NCBI GenBank assembly: GCA_030536255.1
Contig: JAUNQI010000007.1
Coordinates: forward strand, 29,578-93,577
Reading direction: 5' to 3'
DNA: 64,000 nt
Origin: Eubacteriales bacterium
Lineage (GTDB): Bacteria; Bacillota; Clostridia; Oscillospirales; Oscillospiraceae
Below the pieces are notes generated by a model. That model was not told the origin of the DNA and did no database searches. It was given only the letters and a program-made list of their open reading frames with translations. The first letter of the stretch is position 1. Every line of letters begins with the position of its first letter. The position numbers were made by a program, and so were the translations under genes. Below are positions 43,990 through 53,025 of the stretch, piece after piece.

Positions 43990-45768
43990 TTAAATGGTAA
44001 TGATCAGGTTATTCGTTTCAAGAGAATTCACGTAACTCATTTCTTTTGAAATTTTACTGATGAGCCGCAGTCCTACACAGCGTTCCGGATTCGCCTGACG
44101 GAGTTCCGTGCAATACTTCATCACATTAAACCCCGGACAGTTATCCTGAAAACGCAGCTTGATATCTCCCTTGTCATAAGTGATCCAAATATGAATCACG
44201 GGCGTGTTTCTGCACTTTGGGAAGCCATGCGTGATCACATTCATGGCAAGCTCTTCCAGAGCAAGCTGAGAAAAGTAAGAACGGCGGTAATCAATTTCAT
44301 GATTAATACAGAAATCGATCAAAGTATTCTCAAAATCGGTTACATCTTCCTTACTCCGAAGAGTTATTTCAATATAATCTTCCGGCTTAAAGCCGAAGTC
44401 CGGTGCAAGGCACAAAAGATCCAGCGCCTTCCGCGGGAATTTCCCATTCCGTTTCATAATCAGAAGCAGCACGATAACAAAGTTCAGGAATTCACTCACC
44501 GGCAACGCCCACCACAAACCGTTTGTCCCGAAAAGGTAACCGAGCAAAGCAGATGTAAGCACGATCAGTATCAGACGATTCAGATAGGAAAGGATTCTTC
44601 CCGACCGGAACCGCTGGGCAATCTGTTCATAGGAAATGAAAACTCCGTTGAATGTTGAAAACGGAATCATAATTCCAACACAGCGAATAGACAAAGCTGC
44701 CATTTGCAGCACTTCCTCTGAGTCGGAAATGAAGAAGTTGGCGATTGGCCTTGAAAAAGCAATACACAAGACGCCGAGCAGCGAAACACCGCCGATTGCA
44801 CTTAATGCAATTTGCGAAAGACATTTCAGTCCGTCACGGTCACACTGGCTGTAAAGCAATGCCCCGATCAGCAGAATCGAGCTTGACACTCCCGCGCTGA
44901 AGCTGATCAGGAGATCTCTCACCTGGTTGGTTATGCTGTAAACAGAAAGCGCAAGCGAAGCACCGAGAAGCAGGGAAAGAGCGTTCATGATAATCGGCTT
45001 TATCGTATTGCATATGCGTTTGATGGCTTTCGATGCTCCGGCATTCGAGATGCTTTTCAGATCAGAAAAAGACATCCAGGACAGCCGGAATTCGAGAATT
45101 TTCTCACCCCGGAAGAAATAGACAAGCAGCGGGATTACAGCAAAATAATAGGAAATCGCCGTTGCAAGTCCAAGACCGAACATTCCGCCCTGAAAAACGA
45201 ATATACTGAGCGCATCCCCGGCCACATCAGCGATCAGCTGCGCGAACATACTTATCGTGATGATCCTTTTCCCGCTTCCCAGCTGAACGATTGGAGAAAG
45301 GATACCGAAAAGAACCATAGCAGGCACACCGAGGAACAACCCCTTCAGATAACTGTCTGCCATCGGCAGCACCTCTGCCGTGCTGCTGCCTGTACCATAC
45401 ATGGAGGAGATCAACGTCGAATTGGTATACCCGAATACTGCGAGCAGCAGAGATACCGCAAGACCGATGGTAAGTGCTCCGGAAAAGATCTTCTGGGCAC
45501 TGCCAAGCTCGCCCTTTCCGATATAATGAGAGCAGATGATCTGCATTCCTAGTCCAAGAGGCCCGCAGATAATATCAGTAAAGCTGAAAAACGGCCTGGC
45601 ATAACCCATAGCTGCCATTCCCAGACTTCCCATATAATTGCCCATGAAATACGAATCCGTCAGGGAAGCTGCGGAATTGATGAGCTCCAGAAGGCAGATG
45701 ACATAAAAAGAATTCCGGAACAGCTCTTTCAATATTGCTTTATTATTGGATAAGGTTCCCGTTCCCAT
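43990..45768 (-). CDS. MATE efflux transporter fused to a C-terminal RsbW-like (HATPase_c) domain
   Basis: 592 residues from the ATG at 45768 (AAAGG 7 nt upstream). Residues 1 to about 440 form a twelve-helix MATE transporter (LTDSYFMGNYMG, GLGLATAISYYFAVIPL). After a short linker comes a GHKL ATP-binding domain (about 455-592): N-box LALEELAMNVITHGF, G1 box FQDNCPGFN and G2 box CVGLRLISKISKEMSY, closest in style to anti-sigma factor kinases such as RsbW, with no phospho-histidine domain. The fusion is continuous with no frameshift. It could couple transport to phosphorylation of an anti-sigma antagonist-like partner, or use ATP as a sensor; this is inference. Confidence 0.9.
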   Translation of the reverse strand: MGTGTLSNNKAILKELFRNSFYVICLLELINSAASLTDSYFMGNYMGSLGMAAMGYARPFFSFTDIICGPLGLGMQIICSHYIGKGELGSAQKIFSGALTIGLAVSLLLAVFGYTNSTLISSMYGTGSSTAEVLPMADSYLKGLFLGVPAMVLFGILSPIVQLGSGKRIITISMFAQLIADVAGDALSIFVFQGGMFGLGLATAISYYFAVIPLLVYFFRGEKILEFRLSWMSFSDLKSISNAGASKAIKRICNTIKPIIMNALSLLLGASLALSVYSITNQVRDLLISFSAGVSSSILLIGALLYSQCDRDGLKCLSQIALSAIGGVSLLGVLCIAFSRPIANFFISDSEEVLQMAALSIRCVGIMIPFSTFNGVFISYEQIAQRFRSGRILSYLNRLILIVLTSALLGYLFGTNGLWWALPVSEFLNFVIVLLLIMKRNGKFPRKALDLLCLAPDFGFKPEDYIEITLRSKEDVTDFENTLIDFCINHEIDYRRSYFSQLALEELAMNVITHGFPKCRNTPVIHIWITYDKGDIKLRFQDNCPGFNVMKYCTELRQANPERCVGLRLISKISKEMSYVNSLETNNLIITI

Positions 45769-45802
45769 AGCATAGCCTTTCTTCCGATCCCTTATTGGTA
45801 TT

Positions 45803-45831
45803 AGAGTATCACACGGAACTGCTTTCTGCAA
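45803..45831 (-). promoter_or_regulatory. Promoter of the MATE fusion gene
   Basis: On the minus strand, TTGCAG (45831-45826), 17 nt, TACTCT (45808-45803). Confidence 0.6.
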
Positions 45832-46031
45832 GATACAGGATATAAATACGGCATTGCCGATTTAAAATCAGCGCCGGTTTCGGCGTTAATATGAAATGTT
45901 GTGGTGAATCACTATGGAAATCAAAGCGATTGCTATTTACTTCATCCACGGGCTGAGCGAGGATTTTCCATTATAAAACAGAACAAACCGTTCCAATTTC
46001 ATCGCGGAGCTAATCTGTTTTTCTAATATAA
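45832..46031. other. Intergenic stretch between two divergent genes
   Basis: About 200 bp without a supported gene. A 20-codon frame at 45914-45976 starts MEIKAIAIYF with a weak GGTGA upstream; it may be a gene remnant but has no other support. Confidence 0.4.
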
Positions 46032-46101
46032 ACTCTAAAAAATATGCTTCCCGGAATATTTTTTAGAGTAAAAATATGCTTCCTGGAATATTTTTTAGAG
46101 T
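46032..46101. repeat. Palindrome and tandem repeat upstream of the DUF4143 ATPase gene
   Basis: ACTCTAAAAAATAT (46032-46045) and its exact reverse complement (46056-46069) flank a 10-nt centre. The 28-bp part 46042-46069 is repeated at 46074-46101 with one mismatch, period 32 bp. The block ends 3 bp before the -35 of the gene's promoter, so it is an operator candidate. Confidence 0.85.
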
Positions 46102-46103
46102 TA

Positions 46104-46132
46104 TTGCAAAACTGCAGCTGATGTGATACACT
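46104..46132 (+). promoter_or_regulatory. Promoter of the DUF4143 ATPase gene
   Basis: TTGCAA (46104-46109), 17 nt, TACACT (46127-46132), 22 nt before the ATG. Confidence 0.65.
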
Positions 46133-46153
46133 TCAGGCAGTGAGGTGACCGGA

Positions 46154-47485
46154 ATGCTCAAACGGAAAATACAAGTACAGCTGGAAGAATGGAAAAGGAC
46201 ACGCAATGATAAGTGTCTCGTTATCACCGGAGCCAGACAAGTCGGAAAAACCTATATTGTCAGGAAATTCAGCGAAGAAAATTACGCTTCCTACATTGAA
46301 CTAAATTTTATTGAGAATCCGCAGCTGGCTAATATCTTCAGGGATCGTCTGAGCGCAGACAGCATTCTGTCTGCAATCCGGCTGTATTTCCCGGAAAAAG
46401 AAATCATCCCGGGAAATACGCTTTTGCTTCTCGATGAGATTCAGGAATGCTCCAATGCAATCACAGCCCTGAAATTTCTTGCCGCCGACAGCAGAATCGA
46501 TGTCATTGCCACCGGTTCTCTCCTTGGTCTGAGATATAAGGGAAATACTTCCTATCCGGTCGGCTCCGTCGACTATCTGAGTATGCACGCTCTTGACTTT
46601 GAGGAATTTCTCTGGGCAGTCGGTGTCAGCGGGGAAATCATCGAACAGTTGAGATTCTGTTTTCATGAAAAGACCCCTGTTCCCTATGCTGTTCATAGCA
46701 AGATGATGGAATACCTGCGTCAATATATGGTGACAGGCGGCATGCCGGAAGTCGTTGAAAAGTTCGTGACGGAGCATGATTATTATGCTGCAGACGTGAT
46801 TCAAAGACGTATATATCGGGACTATCTGGCAGATATCGCAAGATATGCAGATCCAAACATTAAAATTAAGGCAGAAAAGTGTTTTCGCTCCATCCCCCTT
46901 CAGCTGAGCAAGGAGAATCACAAGTTCCAGTATTCCGTTGTTGAACACAGGGGAAACGCGAAAAAATTCGAGAGCAGCCTTGACTGGATTGTAAATGCCG
47001 ATATGGCCGCTCCTGTTATGAACGTAAGCAGGGTCGAATATCCGCTCGCCGCATACGCAATCGATGATAATCTCCGTCTCTATAACACGGATATAGGATT
47101 TCTGATATGCACATATGATTTCTCATTAAAAAAGGCTCTGCTCGAAGACGAGGATTTCTTTGACAGTACTCTGGCAAATCCTGTGTTAAAGACAGCGAAA
47201 GGTGGGCTTTATGAAGCGCTTGTTGCAGATATGCTGATAAAGAACGGACATGAGGACCTGTTCTTCTTCAGGAATGAACCCGGTACCGTTGAACTGGAAT
47301 TTCTATTGAATTCTCCTTCCGGAGTTCTTCCTGTAGAGGTCAAAGCAGGACGGAGCGGAACAAAATCTCTCAACAGTCTCCTGAAGAATGAGGATATTCT
47401 CTTCGGCTACAAGCTTGCCGATCAGAACGTCGGAATCAAGGACAAGAAAATAACGCTCCCTTTGTATATGGCAATGTTTATTTGA
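46154..47485 (+). CDS. AAA-type ATPase with DUF4143 domain
   Basis: 443 residues from the ATG at 46154 (GAGGTG 6 nt upstream). The N-terminal AAA_14 ATPase has Walker A TGARQVGKT (about 28-36) and Walker B LLLLDEIQ; the C-terminal DUF4143 domain holds the endonuclease-like motif ...EVKAGRSGTKSLNS with preceding FFRNEPGTVELEFLL, as in PD-(D/E)xK folds. Such proteins are abundant, often duplicated and horizontally moved; their function is unknown. The promoter is preceded by the palindromic repeat at 46032-46101. Confidence 0.92.
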   Translation: MLKRKIQVQLEEWKRTRNDKCLVITGARQVGKTYIVRKFSEENYASYIELNFIENPQLANIFRDRLSADSILSAIRLYFPEKEIIPGNTLLLLDEIQECSNAITALKFLAADSRIDVIATGSLLGLRYKGNTSYPVGSVDYLSMHALDFEEFLWAVGVSGEIIEQLRFCFHEKTPVPYAVHSKMMEYLRQYMVTGGMPEVVEKFVTEHDYYAADVIQRRIYRDYLADIARYADPNIKIKAEKCFRSIPLQLSKENHKFQYSVVEHRGNAKKFESSLDWIVNADMAAPVMNVSRVEYPLAAYAIDDNLRLYNTDIGFLICTYDFSLKKALLEDEDFFDSTLANPVLKTAKGGLYEALVADMLIKNGHEDLFFFRNEPGTVELEFLLNSPSGVLPVEVKAGRSGTKSLNSLLKNEDILFGYKLADQNVGIKDKKITLPLYMAMFI

Positions 47486-47543
47486 AAAAGAATTATATCA
47501 CGCACTTATGTGGGTGCAAAACATAATTTATTATGAGGGATAT

Positions 47544-47774
47544 ATGGATATTGAATATGAAAAATTAGTCGGGAGAAAAATCAGAAACTTACGGGAAAAG
47601 CAGGACCTTACCCAAGAACAGCTTTCTGCAAAACTTCAAACTATGGGCTGTGACATAACACGCAGTGCACTGGCAAAAATAGAGGTAGGGCAACGACACA
47701 TTTATCTTGATGAATTAAAGCTTATTAAAGAATTATTAAACACGAATTATACAACGCTGTTAGATGAGACCTAA
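47544..47774 (+). CDS. XRE-type helix-turn-helix protein
   Basis: 76 residues from the ATG at 47544 (GAGGG 4-5 nt upstream). A single helix-turn-helix domain (about 9-62): VGRKIRNLREKQDLTQEQL and SALAKIEVGQRHIYLDEL. It lies 58 bp after the DUF4143 gene on the same strand and is probably cotranscribed. It is a plausible repressor acting on the palindrome upstream, but no experiment-like evidence is present. Confidence 0.87.
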   Translation: MDIEYEKLVGRKIRNLREKQDLTQEQLSAKLQTMGCDITRSALAKIEVGQRHIYLDELKLIKELLNTNYTTLLDET

Positions 47775-47815
47775 TCTTAGCTTCTTTTTCATCAACAAAA
47801 ATACGATCAACAAAA

Positions 47816-47860
47816 AGAAACGGCATAACCATTCTCTGTGGTTACACCGTTTCTCTTTTT
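47816..47860. terminator. Bidirectional terminator after the HTH gene
   Basis: GAAACGG and TAACC pair with GGTTA and CCGTTTC around a 9-nt loop, with T-rich runs on both strands; shared with cotH. Confidence 0.85.
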
Positions 47861-47888
47861 CTATTCTGTTTATTGTTTTCTAAAGAAA

Positions 47889-49331
47889 TTACATTCTTTC
47901 GATATATTCATCCATCCACGCCGCTCTGGAAAGAACATACTCCCGGAATACATCGAGCCGGAGAGCTGGATCCTCAAGCGTGCTCCCGGGCCACATTGAC
48001 AGATCTCTGGAATACGCTCCGGAAGAGAAGATCAGTTCCTCATACTCCCCGATCATCTCCGAAAGCGCCTCGTCCGACCACGGGCCTTCCCGGAGCTCCG
48101 CATACCGTTTTTTCAGCGATGCGATCACTTCTTGATTTTCCAGCTGCAACGCTTCAAAGACCGGACCATCCTTCATATCAAACGGTGTGTCCGTTGAAAC
48201 CGTATAAATATCCGCGTAGTTCTGCGCTTCCCAGTTATATTCATTCCCCCACGTGAGATCAAGATCCCAGGGACAGTAGACCATTTTCAGTTTTCCGCTA
48301 TTTTTCTCTTTCAAAGCGAAATAGTAATTTTTCCCGTTATTATCGGCTCCGGCACAGAAATTAATGAACAACCAGAGATCTTCCGCGCTTTTCCAGTCAA
48401 TTCCGTACTCTTCAGAAAGCGCTTTCCATGCCTGCTCTTCTTTTTCCTTTGTTTTTCCGCCCTGCAGCTCTATTCCGTCAGCTTCCCATTCCGTTTTGCT
48501 GTAGAGAAATTCATTCTTCCCGATATCGAACTGTTTCTGATCCGGCTTATACCCGAGCGCATAAAGGCCGGAATAATCTCCATTTCTGAACAGCTCGATA
48601 TATCTGAATTCATACCCGTTGGCAATCCCGAAATCATTATTGCCCGCGCAGGATGAATACCACAGATTCCCGCCGAATACCGACCGAATCCTCTCCGGGT
48701 CATTGTACAGGGAAATGATCACCCAGTCATCATCCTCCCGAAGATCCAGAAAAGAAGTTTTCTCATCCAGCTCGATCTTATAGGAGCGCTTGTTAAAAAT
48801 CCTGGAAGAAGTTCCGCGGGTATGCGCCTTTCCGGACAGACCGTTGAGCTCAATATCCGTATCCGTTTCCCGAAGGATATCTCCCTCAGAATTCAGGGAC
48901 ATAATCGGGAGAGAGGTAAAATGAAGACGGACAAGCTTATATCCCTTCAGCGTAAATACCGCGAGATATACCGGCTCATTCCGTTCAATCGACTCCGCGG
49001 TTATTTCCGTTTTAACCACTGAATAATATCTGTGCGGCTCTGAAATATCTGCAGTGATCTCTGCCTGAAGCACTTCATTTTCTCCCGGAAGATCCTCCAG
49101 CGAGCAGAGCCACCAGGATTCCGATTGGCTTTCGACCGCCGGTATACCGTTTACGTATACCGTATCAACGTCAAGGTAGTCATTTTCAGATCGCATAAAC
49201 TTCAGCAGTTCAAGCGTCGTGCTGCTGATCTGCTTCCCGTTCAGTGCCGCCGGAAGCAGCACAAACGCGGCCGCAGCAAGAAGTGCCGCCGCCGCGAAAA
49301 TCAGTATACAGTTCCTGACAAGCTTCTTCAA
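47889..49331 (-). CDS. CotH-family kinase
   Basis: 480 residues starting with TTG at 49331 (GGTGG 6 nt upstream; no ATG fits). An N-terminal signal/anchor (about 5-28) is followed by a CotH kinase domain: AHTRGTSSRIFNKRSYKIEL, WVIISLYNDPERIRS, RYIELFRNGDYSGLY and the metal-site VYCPWDLDLTWGN. CotH of Bacillus phosphorylates spore-coat proteins, but many homologues sit outside spore contexts on the cell surface. It is the last gene of the SPFH-murF-bofA-cotH unit. Confidence 0.9.
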   Translation of the reverse strand: MKKLVRNCILIFAAAALLAAAAFVLLPAALNGKQISSTTLELLKFMRSENDYLDVDTVYVNGIPAVESQSESWWLCSLEDLPGENEVLQAEITADISEPHRYYSVVKTEITAESIERNEPVYLAVFTLKGYKLVRLHFTSLPIMSLNSEGDILRETDTDIELNGLSGKAHTRGTSSRIFNKRSYKIELDEKTSFLDLREDDDWVIISLYNDPERIRSVFGGNLWYSSCAGNNDFGIANGYEFRYIELFRNGDYSGLYALGYKPDQKQFDIGKNEFLYSKTEWEADGIELQGGKTKEKEEQAWKALSEEYGIDWKSAEDLWLFINFCAGADNNGKNYYFALKEKNSGKLKMVYCPWDLDLTWGNEYNWEAQNYADIYTVSTDTPFDMKDGPVFEALQLENQEVIASLKKRYAELREGPWSDEALSEMIGEYEELIFSSGAYSRDLSMWPGSTLEDPALRLDVFREYVLSRAAWMDEYIERM

Positions 49332-49346
49332 ACTATACCACCATTA

Positions 49347-49613
49347 TTACAGCAATACGGTAATTACGATCATAATAATGACGCCGGGAACGCCAAAGAG
49401 CGCTGCGATCAGGCAGCGTGTCGGGTTTATCTCAAAACTGAAGCCGAAATTCTGTCCGATTAGGTTCAGGACAAAAAGGATCCCCATCCCGAGAGCGGTA
49501 TTCAGAAGCAGTTTAAAAATCTTTCTCAAAGGAGAAGCAATCAGTTTCACCAGAAGGATCACAGCAGCAATGACTGCTGCCAGTACCAGCGCTATAAATA
49601 AATATTCATTCAT
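49347..49613 (-). CDS. BofA-like membrane protein
   Basis: 88 residues from the ATG at 49613, overlapping murF by 8 bp; a GTG at 49622 is possible. Two to three hydrophobic helices with the BofA C-terminal FEINPTRCLIAALFGVPGV. In Bacillus BofA holds back processing of pro-sigma-K at the forespore membrane, so its presence hints at a spore-forming relative; the role here is inferred. Confidence 0.85.
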   Translation of the reverse strand: MNEYLFIALVLAAVIAAVILLVKLIASPLRKIFKLLLNTALGMGILFVLNLIGQNFGFSFEINPTRCLIAALFGVPGVIIMIVITVLL

Positions 49614-51054
49614 GCCGTTCACCCAGAAGCTTTATCGCCTCGGAAACACGCTCAAGATGAACCCCGCGGGACGCCTTAACAAGGACACAGTCATCCTTCC
49701 GGAGAAGCCGGGGAAGAGCTTCTGTCATGGCTTCAACATTCGGAAAGGCCGATGCTCCGAACCGGCAGAGGGTAGTTCCTTTTTCCTCCACAGAAGATTT
49801 CTCCACAGAATTAAAAGCATCCGCCATCAGCGCCGCAAGATTTCCGCAGGTCAGAAGAAGATCCACCCCTTTTTCCGCAGCGTACTTGCCCACTTCCAGA
49901 TGCATGGAATCCGAATGATCTCCCAGCTCCAGCATATCCCCGAAAATACATACATGTCTGCCGGGAAGAGAAGAAAGCGTATCAATAGAGGAATGGCAGG
50001 AGTCCGGGTTGGCATTATAGCAGTCGTCGATCAGCCGGACAAATCCCGTATTTTCAATTGCCAGTCTGCGTCCTACCGTTTTATAACCGGATAATCCCGC
50101 TTCGATTTCTCCCGCTGAAAGACCTACCGCAAAACCGACCGCCGCAGCTGCCAGCGCCGCATATACAAGATGCTCACCGAAGCCGGGAATTGACGCATGA
50201 ACGGTTTTTCCGTCATAAGTGATATCACAGCACACAAAGCCCTCGGTGCTTCTGACATTCGAAGCACGCACCTCACAGCCTTCGGATCTTCCGAAGGTAA
50301 GCTTCCATTGCGGGCATTTCAAGTCTCTCAGAAGTTTGTCGTCTCCGTTTACGACAAGAAGAGCATCGTCAGACATGGATTCGAGCATCTCGGTCTTTGC
50401 TTTCAGGACACCGTTCAGATCCCCTAAAAATTCAAGATGCGCATGCCCGATGATCGTAAAAACAGCGATATCCGGCGCCGCCATCTTCCCAAGACGACGC
50501 ATTTCACCGAAATGATTGATTCCCATCTCCAGAACCGCGAACTCATCTTCGGGCTCGATACAAGAGAGAGACATCGGAAGTCCGATCGTGTTATTCAGAT
50601 TTCCGGCAGTTTTATGAACCCGGAAGCGTTCTCCGAGGACAGCGGCGATCATTTCCTTTGTCGTTGTCTTTCCCACGCTGCCTGTAATGCCCACGACAGG
50701 GATCTCTATTTTTCTTCTGAACGCTGCCGCAATTTTTTCAACAGCCTCCTGCACATCCCTGCAGATAATAACAGGGCCGGGAAGGAGCTCAAATGGATCA
50801 GCATCGGGACCGAAATTTGCTTTCGTAATCTCGGGAAGATGCTCCGCAAGAGCACAGGCCGCGCCGTTTTTCAGAGCCGAAATGATATAATCATGTCCAT
50901 CTGACTTTTCACCCTTGTATGCGACGAAGAGATCCCCCTCCGACACATCCCGGCTGTCAATAACAATGCGCTTCAGCTCCGCATCATATTCATTTTTCCC
51001 AAAAACCGAGCCGCCACAAACAGCAGCGGCTTCGGAAACAGTTATACCAAACAT
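49606..51054 (-). CDS. murF: UDP-N-acetylmuramoyl-tripeptide--D-alanyl-D-alanine ligase
   Basis: 482 residues. Mur-ligase order: N-terminal UDP-binding domain (VIDSRDVSEGDLFVAYKGEKSDGH), ATP-binding GITGSVGKTTTKEMI, central AVLEMGINHFGEM, and the C-terminal RLIDDCYNANPDS. It adds D-Ala-D-Ala to the peptidoglycan precursor in the cytoplasm. AGG lies 6 nt before the ATG. It follows the SPFH gene by 15 bp. Confidence 0.97.
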   Translation of the reverse strand: MFGITVSEAAAVCGGSVFGKNEYDAELKRIVIDSRDVSEGDLFVAYKGEKSDGHDYIISALKNGAACALAEHLPEITKANFGPDADPFELLPGPVIICRDVQEAVEKIAAAFRRKIEIPVVGITGSVGKTTTKEMIAAVLGERFRVHKTAGNLNNTIGLPMSLSCIEPEDEFAVLEMGINHFGEMRRLGKMAAPDIAVFTIIGHAHLEFLGDLNGVLKAKTEMLESMSDDALLVVNGDDKLLRDLKCPQWKLTFGRSEGCEVRASNVRSTEGFVCCDITYDGKTVHASIPGFGEHLVYAALAAAAVGFAVGLSAGEIEAGLSGYKTVGRRLAIENTGFVRLIDDCYNANPDSCHSSIDTLSSLPGRHVCIFGDMLELGDHSDSMHLEVGKYAAEKGVDLLLTCGNLAALMADAFNSVEKSSVEEKGTTLCRFGASAFPNVEAMTEALPRLLRKDDCVLVKASRGVHLERVSEAIKLLGERHE

Positions 51055-51069
51055 TCGTAACCTAAAAAA

Positions 51070-52284
51070 TCAGATTTTATCTTCATCACCAAACGGATCT
51101 CCGCATTCCGGGCAGAATTTCGGAGGATTGGCAGGATCCGCAGGCGTCCATCCACATTTATCACATCTGTACTGAGGAGCACCGGCTGGCTTCCGGGCAC
51201 CGCATTCCATACAGAATTTCCCCTGGTTCTTAGTTCCGCAGGAGGGGCATACCCAGCCAGATTCAGACGCCGCAGAAGCAGCTGCTGCCTGACCCATGGA
51301 GTATAGACCGCTGATCCCCGCTCCCATATTCGCAGCCATATTCACGCCCATAAAAGCAGCTGCTGCGCCATTGGGATTCTTTGCCGCATCCTGCATAGCC
51401 GCAGCCTGTGCCCCGGCAAGCTGAGCCGCAGCCATCGTCGGATCTCTTAATGCCGCCGCACGCTGAAGATCCTTGATCATCTTCTCGTCCTCTTCGGAAG
51501 CTGCCGCACTGGAAACGCCAAAGGAAACAATCTCGATACCGCGAAGGTCTCTCCACTTTTCGGAGAGTTCTTCATTCATGGCTTTGGAAAGCTCGGGGGT
51601 ATGTGCGGGAAGAGCGGAATAACGGATTCCCATTTCAGAAATCTTTGCGAACGCAGGCATCAGAGCCATCAGCAGCTCGGTCTTCAGCTGGCTGTCGATC
51701 TCACTGCGGGTAAACTTTGAAGCGAAGTTCCCGCACACATTGGAGTAGAAAAGGATCGGATTCACGATCCTGTAGCTGTATTCACCGAAGCAGCGCAGCC
51801 CGATATCGATATCAAGACCGATATTCGTATCTACCACTCTGAAAGGAACCGCATTGGGCGTTCCGTATTTATTCCCAACAATCTCCTTCAGATTGAAATA
51901 ATAAACCCGCTGATCATTCGCTGGCTGACCGCCATAGGTAAAGCGCTTGCCGATCGCTTCGAAGACCCGAATCACGGCATCCGACAGACTTCCGGTAAAC
52001 AGGGACGGTTCAGAAGACATATCATAAATATATTCTCCCGATTCAGCGCAGACATCCACCACTTTTCCCTGCTCAACGATCATCATGCACTGACCGTCTG
52101 CCACAGCGATTTTAGAACCATCGGTAATAATATTATCACTTCCGTGATTTCCGAAACCGGAAGACCGCTTCAGTCCCTTTACAGCAAGGACATCTGCCGG
52201 AAGCGCTTCACAATAGAAATAATCCTTCCACTGATCGGCAAATACACCGGAAGCCGTGCTGACAGCAGCAGAAATTAAACCCAT
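51070..52284 (-). CDS. SPFH-domain protein with two C-terminal zinc ribbons
   Basis: 404 residues. An N-terminal SPFH/virion-core-like domain (about 20-275; VKGLKRSSGFGNHGSDNII, FRVVDTNIGLDIDIGLRCFG) is followed by an Ala/Gln/Met-rich stretch (about 275-350) and two CxxC zinc ribbons (CPSCGTKNQGKFCMEC and CDKCGWTPADP...CPEC). Relatives (YdjI type) act with YdjO-like or PspA-like membrane-stress proteins. GGAG lies 8 nt upstream. It is first in the murF-bofA-cotH unit; the role is unknown. Confidence 0.88.
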   Translation of the reverse strand: MGLISAAVSTASGVFADQWKDYFYCEALPADVLAVKGLKRSSGFGNHGSDNIITDGSKIAVADGQCMMIVEQGKVVDVCAESGEYIYDMSSEPSLFTGSLSDAVIRVFEAIGKRFTYGGQPANDQRVYYFNLKEIVGNKYGTPNAVPFRVVDTNIGLDIDIGLRCFGEYSYRIVNPILFYSNVCGNFASKFTRSEIDSQLKTELLMALMPAFAKISEMGIRYSALPAHTPELSKAMNEELSEKWRDLRGIEIVSFGVSSAAASEEDEKMIKDLQRAAALRDPTMAAAQLAGAQAAAMQDAAKNPNGAAAAFMGVNMAANMGAGISGLYSMGQAAAASAASESGWVCPSCGTKNQGKFCMECGARKPAGAPQYRCDKCGWTPADPANPPKFCPECGDPFGDEDKI

Positions 52285-52338
52285 AATATATTCTCCTTTT
52301 AATTAGTTTTTATTATCGCACAGATAAAATCAGGTATA

Positions 52339-53025
52339 TTATTTATCCTCAGCTTTATCCGTTATCTCCGTTTTTTCAGGAGCATCTACTCTATATCCCC
52401 ATCGCTGTGTACCGGGATCATTCTGCGGCATCATAAAAAGAACCATCTGCTGCATATATCCCATCTCCGGGTCAAACACGAAAACTTCCCCGTCTATTTC
52501 AATTTCCACCCATCCGTGCGGAGTTCTCTCATGCTCGTAATTCGCACCTTTTACCGTGCCGCTGTACGCTTCGGCAGGATAGCCTATGGCTCTGGCCAGT
52601 TCTCTGAAAAGAGCCGCGAAGGAATAACAGTTTCCTCTGTTTCCGCGTTCGATCATATCCAGCGCCTCTTCTATTTCCCAGCCTTCTTCGCCGGGCTCAT
52701 AAATATTCCCCATACGGTAGGAACATTTGGTAAGCATATAATCATACAATGCTACAAGACGTTCTTCCTGAGTCATGGAATCATCTGTATATTCTTTCAC
52801 GACAGAAGAAACGAACTCGTCCAGATCCTTGTTTCCGGAAGTATAAAAGGTATCCCTGCCAAAACGGAAGGTCCCTATCGTTTTATTTTTTGCCTTATTC
52901 CCGTTTTCAAGGAAATACACCAGTCTGCCGTCTTCAACTGCAAAACCTTCTTCTTTCGCAAATGCGAAAACCGACATAGACAGGATCAGCGCAATCGCAG
53001 CTGCTGCGGCAATCCACCTTTTCAT
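52339..53025 (-). CDS. Secreted transglutaminase-like protein
   Basis: 228 residues with a signal peptide (about 1-23). The transglutaminase-like catalytic triad is readable: Cys133 (NRGNCYSFAALF), His170 (TPHGWVEIEID) and Asp185 (FVFDPEMGY). Such domains act as proteases, amidases or cross-linkers; here it is exported and might act on wall or surface proteins. The start overlaps the lipoprotein gene by 4 bp (ATGA). Confidence 0.9.
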   Translation of the reverse strand: MKRWIAAAAAIALILSMSVFAFAKEEGFAVEDGRLVYFLENGNKAKNKTIGTFRFGRDTFYTSGNKDLDEFVSSVVKEYTDDSMTQEERLVALYDYMLTKCSYRMGNIYEPGEEGWEIEEALDMIERGNRGNCYSFAALFRELARAIGYPAEAYSGTVKGANYEHERTPHGWVEIEIDGEVFVFDPEMGYMQQMVLFMMPQNDPGTQRWGYRVDAPEKTEITDKAEDK

